From Latrodectus hesperus (lineage: Eukaryota > Arthropoda > Arachnida > Araneae > Theridiidae): a stretch of DNA of 64,000 nucleotides. The stretch covers positions 87,280,699-87,344,698 of the forward strand of contig CM075857.1 of NCBI GenBank assembly GCA_037975125.1, in the 5' to 3' direction. Below, piece after piece: positions 50,331-61,790 of the stretch. The notes beneath the pieces are model-generated. The model ran no database searches. It saw only the letters and a program-made list of their open reading frames with translations, and was not told the DNA's origin. A program made the translations under genes and the position numbers. Every line of letters begins with the position of its first letter. Position 1 is the stretch's first letter.

Positions 50331-50560
50331 ATGACACGCGTTCAGGTTTCTTTTCTTCGAAAAAATACGTTTCCTTCAACTTTCTATCAGCTGATTTAAA
50401 GCGTTCAGGATCAAGCGAATTGTTGACATAAAATCTCCGGAGAATGTTGAACGTATCTCGGGAGCAGAGAGCGTCAGATTACCGCGTAGATCTGCCGTTC
50501 TTTTTCTGAGTATCGCCGTTTTGAGTTGTCTGTAAAGCAAGCGGCATCATACTTTAAAAT
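50330..50560. other. Small island of balanced base composition
   Basis: Contains GCATGACACGCG, CTCCGGAGAA, TCTCGGGAGCAGAG and ACCGCGTAGATC. No open frame or repeat match is seen. Possible cis-regulatory element. Confidence 0.4.
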
Positions 50561-51820
50561 TGCTTAAATCAAAGTAAAAAACATAAATGAAAAAGACATA
50601 TGAAGCAATTTATTATAAAAAAGGTTGCGAAATATAAGAAATAAAGTTGCATCTGTTTTCTCTGTAATCAAATTTTGTTAAGGGGCCATTTTTTATATGA
50701 ATAGAAAGCAAAGTGAATGCAAATGTAAATAAAAATAATTGCAGTTAATATCGTGTTTAAAATTCAAAAGTAAGTTTTTTGTGTTAGTATATAATTTTAC
50801 TAACGAATAGTTTCAATTAATCAAATACAAATTTACGTAAACTACTTTAAAGTGTAATACTAACTTCTTTTTATTGATTTAAGATGTCACTATAACTATA
50901 GAAACTTTATTTTTAATTTGCACTAGATTAATTTTAAAATCTACTTCAATAAATGTCCTCATTTATTTGAGATCTCAGTTCGAATGTAATATATTTTTAT
51001 ATTAACTAAAATATTATTTACTTGTGAATGTATAGAAGGATTAATCTTCGAATATTAAAAATATAATATTTAAGTAAAAATTTCTACAGTAATAAAAAAG
51101 TAAAATATAATAAATAAAATAATATGCATAGTATATACTATTTTATATATATATTCATAAGTAAAATAATATATTCTTTATGAAGAAAAGTTCTACATTT
51201 ATTTTTAACTATTGTTGATGCAAAAACCATATTTTATTTTCTATAAAATAAAATATGGTTTTTGCATCAACAATAGTTGAAAATTTTTTTGTTCATTAAG
51301 TTGTCTTTTATTATCATTGAATTGCAAATATTTCATAACAATTTAATTATTTTTTAAATTTTCATTGATAAGTGTGCTGATGTTTTTGCATTTATTATAT
51401 TATCAATTTCATAAAATTATAAGAAATTTGAAAACTATGTTTATACACATCACTCATGGTTTAAGAATTTCTAATATGTTATTTAAATTTTGTTTGATCT
51501 AGAATAACTGATTAGAAATTTATATTTGCACACAGTATATAAATATTTAAAAAGAAAATATAATAATCAATTAATTTTAAACGACCGCAAATTGATATAA
51601 CAATAATCCAAGCAATTTATTGCTTAACCAATATTACATAATTTGTTAATATTTTTTAACGCTTGCGATAGATTTTAATTAAATGAGAAATAATTCTTCA
51701 CAGGGTTATTCATTATAGTTTATTATGAAGCTTATGAAAATTAAAAAATAATTTTTTATTTAGTTTAAAAAAATTGTTAAATCCAGACATTATTTGACAT
51801 TATTTCAAATAATGACCCCC
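50561..51820. other. AT-rich stretch
   Basis: No gene. The perfect inverted repeat at 51207-51278 is the only distinct structure. Confidence 0.45.
51207..51278. repeat. Perfect 34 bp inverted repeat, 4-base loop
   Basis: Arms 51207-51240 and 51245-51278 are exact reverse complements around CTAT. The outer half (AACTATTGTTGATGCAAAAA) is of mixed composition. Confidence 0.97.
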
Positions 51821-52090
51821 AATAGGAAAGGTGAATCAAACTTTCATACGAGAATTGTGATTAGAGAAAGTAACGTTATTTTCTATTTTTCTGACAGCAA
51901 CTATTTACCTGGCTTTCTACAAAGGGTTGATTTTAATTACGAAATGAGATATCAGGTACAGAAAGGGTGAAAACAAATCCAATGAGGAGAAGAACACCTG
52001 AAAATTCCCTAAGAAATATTAAAGTCGGAACTTATTTTATCCGGGTTAATGTATTTGCGATCGGTGCCGTATTGGGAAAATCGTAAAGTG
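51820..52090. other. Small island of balanced base composition
   Basis: Slightly richer sequence including ATTTGCGATCGGTGCCGTATTGGG at its right end. No open frame or repeat identity. Confidence 0.3.
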
Positions 52091-53656
52091 GATTGCAGAA
52101 AAAAATAAAAAATAATAAAATAAAATTTTTTGAAAAAAAAATTTAAAAATTATTTATTAAGAATAAACAAAATGACATTATGAATTTTTTTTATAAAAAA
52201 TTACCTTGTGGGAGTGTAGAAAGAAAGAATATGTCGTACATATTTTTTCTCAGTCCCTAGAAATTACTCATAAATAACAATTTCAAAACGGAAGAAATAA
52301 ACATATGCCACCATTCTTGAAATGAACATAGTTACGGAATAGTATATATGAAGGTATAATCATATTTATAGTGCATTTAAATTTGTAATAATTATGATTT
52401 AAACAAGTTACAAATGTTTACAAAATATCTCATGCCAGAAACCTGACTTAATTTTTTTTTCCATTCCGTGCTGGCATTCTCAGTTCTTCTACGGACAAAA
52501 ATTAGACGGTGACACAGAACTAAAATTTTATTTATATAAATTTCTAATAAACAAATCATTTCGGTAAGATTATTAAGACTTATAAGCGACATTTATAATT
52601 ATATATTTTTAATAAATGGCTTAACATACATATAATGAATTATTTTTGATGTAACTGTGAATTCCTTTCATTTTAAATCAAATGCATATTACTTAAAATA
52701 CACGATTTAAGATTATCAAGTTTTCTAATTACATATTTCTTCAGCAAATTGCTGCAAAAATCAATTCAAAAAATAAAACTGAAAAAAAATGCAACATGTA
52801 TTTGCGATACAAATTGTGCTACAACTGACAATAAAATGCATGTTATATGCATGTAATTTTGAGTTTTACATTTAGGAAAAAAATATTTCTAAAAACATGT
52901 TTTATTTAATAGAGAATAAATCCTAAATATTTAATTATTTCATTCTGAGCATGAATTCAAAAAAACTTTTTAAACTTGTTAATCTGCCCAAACTATTGAT
53001 TTTTTACTTTGAAACAAAAAAATAATTTTAAATCATTATTATATTGAAAAAAGTTCCTTTAAATTTTAGTATTGTAAAGATTTATTTTAATTATAGTAAT
53101 AATTATCTTTTAATATATATAAGCATAATTTACAAATTCCTTGCCTTGTTGATGGAACTCTTTATTTCATTCAGAAAATTCTCTTTAATTTTTTTCTCAG
53201 TTATGTATTAAAACAACTTAACAAATGATTTTGAAATTACTTAAGAAAAAATGCAACCAATTAGATTGCTAAAAAAATCTGTAAAATTGAAAAAATGAGT
53301 GAAAACATGTGACCAAGGAAATGTGAATGTATTTAATAAAATTCTGTTTTTGACAATATTCTGTTATGATGTTGATGTAAAACCACACACAAAAGATAAT
53401 TATTTAAATAATTTTTAGTATAATGAACACTTTGTTTTAAATTAACTGTTCTTTTATATTTATACCAGTTAAAACATTTTCTGTAAAAAATTGAAAAATT
53501 TTTTAAACAAAAGTTATAAAAAATCGAAGCAAAGAAAAAAGCAGTTGGTTTCGATTTCTAAAATCCTCATCTTTTTTGTGACAAGATTTGTTAAGATTAA
53601 CGCATACAAAATTTCAAATTTTCATTCATATTTTTTCATTTCACATTTCAACATTA
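52091..53656. other. AT-rich stretch
   Basis: No gene or repeat recognised. Confidence 0.4.

Positions 53657-53724
<68 letters not shown>
53657..53724. repeat. Compound (TC)12(TA)22 microsatellite
   Basis: TC repeats at 53657-53680 pass directly into TA repeats at 53681-53724. The open frame spanning it (53491-53790) is low complexity. Confidence 0.98.
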
Positions 53725-53727
<3 letters not shown>

Positions 53728-54260
53728 GGAGAGATAGTAAGAGGGGAGAATTTCATATCAATGTTAAAATTTACATTTTATAAAATGTAATACTTCGAAA
53801 ATATTTGGTTTTTTACAAACTAATTTTTGTATAATGTTTCTGTATACATTTAAACACTACATTTTTTAAATTTTAAAATTATTTTCAAAATTAAAAGTTT
53901 ATAAGAAAAACTAAACTATTTTTCAGTATTAAATAAGAAATGTTTACGATCTGAAAGTATTTATTCATATATTTTAATATTAAATATAAAATAATATCGC
54001 ATCAATTTGAGAGGAGACGTTAATTTTTTTCAAATTAAAACAATCAAAACAAAGTATATTCTGCATTTGATCATTAAGATACTTATTCTTAAATCAAACT
54101 TATAATTATTGAGAAAGAAAGTATATAAGCTCAGAAAGAATTTCTCCTAAATGTAATTAAATCCAAATTTTTGACGTTCCAGAAAAAGTTAGCAAATGAG
54201 ACTAATTATAGATCTAAAAAGAAGAAGAAAATCTTCTGAGCGTTAAACTATCGATAAAAA
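53725..54260. other. AT-rich stretch
   Basis: No feature recognised. Confidence 0.35.
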
Positions 54261-54339
54261 AAAGTTTGCTCTTCCAGAATTAAAGAGAAAAATTTGTTTT
54301 GAACATGTTGAGTTTCTTACATCACTGTCAGATTTTAAA

Positions 54340-54510
54340 GTAGGATTGTCTATATCACCATAGCAACAGGTGTGGTCCATCCTATCAAGAAAGGTAGGGA
54401 TGAGAGACAGTTGATCGATTACTGGCCTCCTATTGGTTGGAGTAATTTCGCGTATCGAGTGTTAATTCTGACTTCTACTAAGCAGCGAAACACGTGCAGT
54501 TCTTTGTGTT
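54340..54510. promoter_or_regulatory. Candidate promoter/enhancer with RFX X-box and inverted CCAAT
   Basis: ATCACCATAGCAAC at 54354-54367 matches the RFX X-box consensus GTNRCCATRGYAAC at 13 of 14 positions. It overlaps an E-box, CAGGTG (54367-54372), and is followed by an inverted CCAAT (ATTGG, 54432-54436) about 65 bases on. It lies in a composition island (about 54260-54510) with CpGs. No adjacent coding exon was recognised, so the target gene is unknown. Confidence 0.4.
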
Positions 54511-55280
54511 AGTAATCAAGAATGCGGTATTACGGCTCACTAAATTCCGTTATTTTAATCCTTATTTAATTAAATTGTGTTTCTTTTTTAATTCCAAATA
54601 CATTCTTCTTTCATGTTTCATTTCTATGTGTGTCTGCTTTTGGAAAAAGAATCCTCATAAAATTGATTGTATTATTTTATTATGCTAATCTTTTCAAGTA
54701 TGATTGATAGTTTTACACTTGTTTTTATAATTACTTTTGGTTACTAAGTGATATTTTGCAGTTTGTGGAAAAAAATTTACAATGAATCAAATTGCATGAA
54801 ATGGCATAAAAATTTTTAGTGCTTTTATTACACATGGCTATTTTATATCAAACGGCATTTTAAATTAGTTTAAATGTTTAAAATATTTTACACACAAACA
54901 TTTAATATCTTGTATAAGTTTTTTTTAAAATCATTTATTGCATATGTTTTTGAGTGATTACAGTAAATGAAATATATTTTCAAAGTTTTTAAGAATTATA
55001 CTATAAATATTTTGAAGTTGGTTCATTAAAATAGTATTCTGTACAAGTTGTTGTTGTTACTAATCCTTCATAACCTAAAAAAAGCTAGATCTGGTCCATG
55101 TATTCTAGCAAAGTCAGTTATTAGAAGCACAGATGACATTAGGTCCTTTAAACTAAGATCCAGACAGATTAAAGTATTTAATGAGAAATCTGCTACTGTT
55201 TACTTTAAAATAGATTTTTAATAGAAGATTCATGTTTTGTATTCATTAATTTATTGCATTTCGCAGTTTATTCCATGTCA
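54511..55280. other. AT-rich stretch
   Basis: No gene. The left boundary of the following hAT element could not be placed and may fall in this interval. Confidence 0.35.
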
Positions 55281-55289
55281 GGTCTATTT

Positions 55290-57020
55290 CTATTAGAAGA
55301 CTTTAAAGTTCATTGAAGAAAACAATTTTTCACACGAATACGTGTAACCAAACACCGTTAAAAAAGCTTTAACTATTTTTTTCATTGATATAATAGGTAT
55401 CAATATTATCTGCACTACTTTCATGCAGTTTTTCTTCTACTTCAGATATCAAGCTTTCAAATTTTGTTTTCCACACTGATCTTCGAAATGAAGTTAATTC
55501 CATTGGATACCTTGCTACATGAATTCGGTTAACTCAATTGTTTCAAGTTCTGTTTTATATTGATATAAAATAAAGTGAAATGTATTTTCCAAACTTTTAA
55601 ATTGATTGAATCTTTCTTCAGAAGCTTGTTTTCTTTTCTGCGTAATCATTAAAAATATTTTCATTTCATTTAATTGAATGTCAACCGAGTTTGCAAAAAT
55701 TATTGGGTTTTTTTCTTTTTATCTTTATTTCTTTTCTTTTCTTTTCTTTTTGCAATTGAGAAAATTTTTTCATGATTTTCATTTCAAAATCCTTAGTAAA
55801 AATGCCAAGTCTCGTCATAAACATTTTAATATTTTCAAACATCTTTAAATCAATTAGTCCATCCCCTTAAGGTTTTTTTTCAGTTCATTAAAATGCTGAG
55901 TGATATAACATAAAAACATTAAACCATTTAATCAATATATATTAGATAATTAATCTAAACTATTGTCTCTTTCAATTAAAAAAAGAGCTTAATTTATTAC
56001 AATAACGTTACAAAGCGATTAATACTTCACCTAAACTAAGCCATCACCCGTTGTTGCACGTCAAAATCCCTGCATTTTGACATTCAACTTCCCCAAAAAA
56101 TTGCGTAAATAGCAAATTGTTTATTAATAGCTCTTGCGTTTATAAAGTTGACTATTTCCATTGTAACTGACATTACACTAGAAAATGTTTTTAAATCATG
56201 CTTCGCACATAAAACTTGCTGGTGTATTATACAATGAAATTCATTCACAGATTGTGAAATATTTTGCTTAAGATACTTTTTGCTTTTGCTTAAGATAATC
56301 CAATGCTTTTTCCTGCCATAATACCATACTAGGTAAGTTATCCGTTTGTTGTTACAGAAACTAGTTTATGAAGGTCAATATCCATTTCTTTAAATGCAAT
56401 ATCAAATTCTTTAAAAATAACAAAATAGGTACACTTCCCTTACAACGTTTTTATTTTTATTAATTATTTTTTCATTATTTTTCCGGACTTATATTGAGCA
56501 AAACTTGCGAATAGTGCATAACCATTTACATCATCATTCTCATCTAAAGCAATTAATTGAATACATTTCATACAAGTGCAATGGAAGTCTCTTTCTACAA
56601 AGATACCTGAACATATCCTAACAAAAGTGCGTTATATCTGAAGAAAGTGCTCTAAATATGATTATTTGTTTTTGTATGTTGATTTTTTTCAGCAAATGTG
56701 ATGCGAGATAAATTATGCATTTTATTTAATATTTGACTATTATATTTTTGACTTATTTCAAATACTTTAAACGCATTTGCAGTCATTTGAGTAACTTTAG
56801 AGCTGTAATGATCAACCTGAAGGTTATAGACAGCATTCAAATTGCTTTTGTGTCACTGCAGTGCTTGAAAAATACAAATAGAATTTAAATTAGCCCCACA
56901 AATAAGAAAATATAAATAAACCCGTGTAAACAAATAAATGGTTGCCTAGCAATCGGAGATCAATAAAAAATCTTGTGTGGGTCAGTGTCTGACCCAAGGG
57001 TCATACATTCGCCATCACTG
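55290..57020 (-). mobile_element. Decayed hAT transposon, GTF2IRD2/ZBED-type, minus strand
   Basis: The right end, read on the minus strand, starts CAGTGATGGCGAATGTATGA, a typical hAT terminus. Conserved transposase blocks are readable on the same strand in the expected order (see next entry). The opposite terminal repeat and the target duplication were not found, so the left limit is approximate. Frameshifts and stops show it is inactive. Confidence 0.72.
55424..56233 (-). pseudogene. hAT transposase remnant (GTF2IRD2/ZBED-like)
   Basis: Reading leftwards from 56233 the frame gives CIIHQQVLCAKHDLKTF, then MEIVNFINARAINKQF. This is the family's C-x-x-H-x-x-x-L...K block followed by its VNFI(R/K)A segment, in which the normal Arg after His is Gln. 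An in-frame TGA follows at 56084-56086. Farther on, in another frame (55424-55515), RYPMELTSFRRSVWKTKFES matches the conserved P-x-E-L-x-x-L...KF segment ahead of the dimerisation region. The BED finger and the C-terminal dimerisation motif were not recovered. It is a different hAT lineage from those at 13.2 and 18.8 kb, or at least a separate insertion. Confidence 0.78.
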
Positions 57021-58030
57021 GTCCAAGACATGCTGTAGAAAGGATGGTTTTAGATTAAACTTGTTATAGGCTAGAAAAACTTTGCAACCGGAGATAAAAG
57101 TTAATCTTTTAAAATGGTCACTGTTTAGTCTTGAATTTTTTGTTATATCTGGTCGACACTTCTCGAGCTTAAGAATACAGAGGGGCTTTTTAGGGTTTTT
57201 TTACAATTTAGTGGCTAGCAGGAGGAGTATACCATTTTTCGCTTTCCAAACATTTTCGCCTTCTTTCCAAACATTTTTCCCTTTCCATACTGAACAAATT
57301 TCTCACAAGTGGTAAAACTTTATTATAGTAAGTAATTAAAATTATAGCTGTGAAAATGACAGTTTATAATTGTTGAGACATAACCAAATTTGTAGTAGTG
57401 AAAATGGCAGCGTATATTTGTTAAGACACGCATATACAGCATTAGTGAGAAATGCTTCATTTATTTTTATTGTATTTTATCAACAGTATTATTTCTTTTC
57501 AAATATAAGAATTGATAAGCACTTAAAATAAAATCTTATATTGAGAAAAATGGAGAATAAAAGATAGTTCATAAGCAACATGATTATTGATACCATTAGA
57601 TATTTGGAACAAAAACCAAATTTAATTTATAATGATTTAAACCAAATGATGGACATAATATTTTCTAAAATATTTCCATGAAGTAAGTTTTATCTTATTA
57701 CTGTATACATTCATTAGATCATCTTATAAGAAAACCTGATTGAGAATTTTTCAAACATTATACTAACTAATTGACCCTGAAAACTAATTAGATAAATTAA
57801 CTTACAGCTTTTTGCATCTTTTTAAAGCTTCTTGCATATTTATTTATATATATAAAACTTTGAAATACATATCATATATTTTAAAGACAAAATCATGCGT
57901 TATCATATTTACAATCTCACCTTTATGCTCATTAAAAAAATCAGAATTTCGAAGAGAAAGAGCAAAAGAAAAAGACACAATAAAAAATAGTTTTCTCATT
58001 TTAGTGACGCTCTGATTCCCGTTCGAAATG
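57021..58030. other. AT-rich stretch
   Basis: A short richer patch at about 57155-57310 carries an open frame (57082-57315, +) with no recognised domain. Confidence 0.4.
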
Positions 58031-58560
58031 CTTTTAAAGCAGATAAAAATAATAATCGAATTCCTCGTTGTTTTTTCATCGAAATTCGACACGCTTTTCG
58101 GGACTATATATTGCTCAATTACCGAAAAGCCTTTTATTTTTTTCACTTCAGCAATAAGCCCATATTTTTTTGCTGAAGAAGGCAGCGACGACAAGAAGCC
58201 AAATTCGAAACACCTTCTGAACTTCCGGTGCTGTTCTGACGTTGAAATCCTCATCTTATCACTTACATCTGATCACCCCTTCTCTAAAGGAAGGGGTGGA
58301 GTGAAAAATAAACAAACAAAAAATCAAATGAATTCCGAAGTACGAAATATGCAATGCCATGCGCATTCCAGAATCAAAAGGATGAGTCCCAGGACACAAA
58401 GGATCCTTTGAGCCCGGTTTTACAGTTTGGGTACCATCAACCGGCACTAAAATTTGATCCGAAAAGGAGATAATATATCACGTTATCTTTCCCTCCCCTC
58501 TTTTTACCCTCCCTTACTGAAAGGGGTGCTGTGAGAGAATAGAAAGGGGGTGGATTTTAA
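58030..58560. other. Island of balanced base composition, function unknown
   Basis: Contains GAAGGCAGCGACGACAAGAAG (58179 on), ACTTCCGGTGC and C-rich tracts flanking 58500. Overlapping open frames on both strands (58028-58411 + and 57844-58254 -) show no domain I recognise. Possible regulatory element or exon. Confidence 0.4.
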
Positions 58561-61100
58561 TTTTGGTCAGGTATTTTTATGAAGTACTTAATTTAGATAT
58601 CTTTATCTCTCTATTTAATCCTACATTTTTCTTATTATTTTTTGTATGAAAAGATTTAACTTATTTTAGTTATTAAAGAAATAAGTTTATCTTAAAAGAT
58701 TAAACAAAACGTTTTCACCAGTAATGCTGCATTACAAATGTTTTCAATTCATATGCTGACAGTTTTTTCTTGAAATGGGATAACTTCAAATAAAAATCAT
58801 TAAAAACATTCTGGGTTTTAAGAAAAGAAACTCAAAGTTTAGTGCCTTTTTCATTGTTAAAAATCCTTAAATTAAGTTTAATAAATATTTTTTATTCAAA
58901 TATTTTACTAAAAATTATTTCTTTAGAAAAGTTATTTATTAAAAAGTCAATACTTTTCAACTCTCATATTAAATTAATGAAGTAAATTTTCACTATATAA
59001 TTAATAATGGAAATTTAATACAACTTAAATTTATATGTAGAGATTAAAGTCAACAAAGATAATTTTTAATAAATTCTAAAAGAAATATCTGTTAATATAA
59101 AATTAAAGAATAAAAATAATATTTCAAGAATATTTTTCTTAAAATATAAAATGTTTTTTAAACATAAATTAATTAAAATTTTACTCCATAATTTATTGAT
59201 ATATTTTTAAGATGTTTATAATTATTTAAAAACTTTCTTTTGTTTTCGCTCTGATTTGATGAAATAAAATTTCATCTTATTAAAGAATTTTTAGATATTA
59301 ATAAATATAGTTTTATTTTTTTTCCATCCTCCATAGATTTTTTCTACTTGAAATGCTTGAAAAATGTTAAAAATTAACTGATTTTTTTTTTTTAAGTTTA
59401 GATTAAGATACGAAAATTTTTTTAATTAATTTCTATCTTGAGTTATATAAACAAAGTATATTAGCAGTTTATTTCAAAATGATAGCTTATTTGGTACGGT
59501 TAATAACGGTTTAAAAGTGAGACCAGAGCATATTGTAAAAGTCATTTTTATCAGAATTTGCTTTTAAATTTTGTAAAGAACACAGGCTTAATATTTCTCG
59601 CTTTAAATCTTACACTCTGTTATAAAAATTATTCACTTCAATAAAATTTATTTCAGGGGATTTGATAAGATACCAAAAGGGAATATTTTTCTTCATCTTG
59701 TTTTTTTTAAATAGATTTTTAGGAAGAATTTTTTCAATTTCTATTAACTTTTATAAAATAAAATTCATATTTGTTAGTTACAATAATTTCTTATTTTTAA
59801 CATACTACCCTTTGCATAAAATTAATAGAAATCATTTTTTATGATTTTTTTACTTATTGTTAATTTGACATACTGTTTTGAATTATTAAAAAGTGTAAAA
59901 TTAATGTAAAATGCATCAATTGCATCTTCTTGTATAAAATTTTTCTAAAACTCTATTTTGCAGAACTCTACTTTAAAAAAAACTGAAACTCTACTTTAAA
60001 AAAAAAGACTTCAATTACATTAAAATCTTTCTCTATATAGTAAAATAATTATATATATAAAGCTTTTCTCTGATTTTTTAAATTATTTTTTGCAAATTTT
60101 CTAATTTATGAACAGAAAGCTCATTTATTTTCTCTTGTTCTTAGATTATCAGTATGAATTATTTTGAAGATAACAATAACATATTTCTGAAAGTTTTGAC
60201 ACCACATTGTTTTTGACTACACGGAAAAGTGACGATGCTTTTCACAAAATAAAGACCCGAAATCATATCAAATATAAAAAACTACAGACTTTTGGAAATA
60301 TAGAATATGTAATAAACTATTTTCTTTCAAATTATTTTTCAAAATGCATTTTAAGAAACATTTTTAAATTGCATAAAATGTGTAACTTGGTTAAAAATTA
60401 AATTAAATTGTTAACGTATTCCAGTTATCTGAAATTCAGAGAAATTAATTTTAACGTAATTTTATTTTATGTCTCTTGATATATTGCTTTGATTTATTGA
60501 AAAGAAATGTAAAATTAGTACGAAGCATGTGCGACAGTAATTTTTTGTTACAAAGACTGTGAACAACAGAAATCTTGCAATAATATATCTTTTAATCATT
60601 TATAAAAGTTTGGCTTTAATTGCTAATATTTTCCGAAAATTCACCAAATATTATTAATTATTCAAAATAATCATTATATAGTTGAACAACTATTTCTTTA
60701 TTACACACTAAAAAAATTTTTTTTAATTAATTTTTGAACAATAAATTCATTTATCAATGCTTGTTTTTGGATTATCAGTATTAGTTTTATAAAATATAAC
60801 AATGTTATTATTTAGAATAACCTTAGGTACACACACAAAACAGGCGAGAGAATAGTAAATTACACAGTTCGCACATGATTCTGGTTGCTTAGAAGCGAAT
60901 AAAAATTCGATAAATAGTGTGGTTCTAAATATTTGATTATTAAAAAATGGTTTATCTGTGATTTTCAGATATTCTGAATATGTTAACTTGAACTCATACT
61001 GAAATGGAAAGATATCGGCATTTAGAACAATTGAAAGTGTATTATTAAAAAATTATGCAAATTTGGATTTTTATCTTATTTTTTTATATATATGATAATC
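58561..61100. other. AT-rich stretch
   Basis: No gene, RNA gene or repeat recognised. Confidence 0.45.
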
Positions 61101-61104
61101 TATG

Positions 61105-61360
61105 GCAATATAAAATATGGGACCGTAATGATTTCGTTGCTTAGGACACCCATCGTGTTTCCTAAAGGCGGACAGGGCTTGTTAAATATGCCATAGTCGC
61201 AATGTCTTCCAAGTGAAATGATTCCTCTGTTGATGGCACGCCAAATATTGGGGATGCTCTTGTTGGTATCTGTTTCAGAATCACGGAAACTCCACCCGGA
61301 TCTTTTTATCTAGCTGGTAGAGCCCAACTCAATACTAAGTACAGGGAAGTAACAACAGCT
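61105..61360 (+). repeat. SINE family C, diverged copy
   Basis: Shares AGTCGCAATGTCTTCCAAGT, GTGAAATGATTCCTCTG, AAACTCCACCCGGAT and ACAGGGAAGTAACAACAG with the copies at 43392 and 44128. The tRNA-like head is eroded. Confidence 0.87.
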
Positions 61361-61698
61361 ATTTATAATATCATGAATTACTATACAAGGTAAAATTTCT
61401 TTTTTAAGTGAAATAAGTTTAAGAGAATTGTGATATTGTGTACTAAACTGAATAACTGATTCTATTTTTCACAACATCAAAAGATATTTCTTTGCACAGT
61501 TTTAATCTATGATAACATATATTTTTTACTCCATTTAATTTAAAATCATAACTAAATATATTTTTTAACTTTGATCACAATATATATGCTTTTGATAGTT
61601 AAATTGCCTAAATTATTAATCTCTATTATATTCCAATAAAAAATTTCCAACCGGTTATCAAGTTACATCTTTATAAAGAGACTTTATTACATTTGGCG

Positions 61699-61700
<2 letters not shown>
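61361..61700. other. AT-rich stretch
   Basis: No feature recognised. Confidence 0.35.

Positions 61701-61782
<82 letters not shown>
61701..61782. repeat. (AT)n microsatellite, about 82 bp
   Basis: Uninterrupted alternating AT followed by a T run. Confidence 0.99.

Positions 61783-61790
<8 letters not shown>

Noticed and set aside
57844..58411. Two long overlapping open frames on opposite strands
   Set aside because: Neither shows a recognisable domain. Overlapping openness reflects local composition; kept only as part of the island description.
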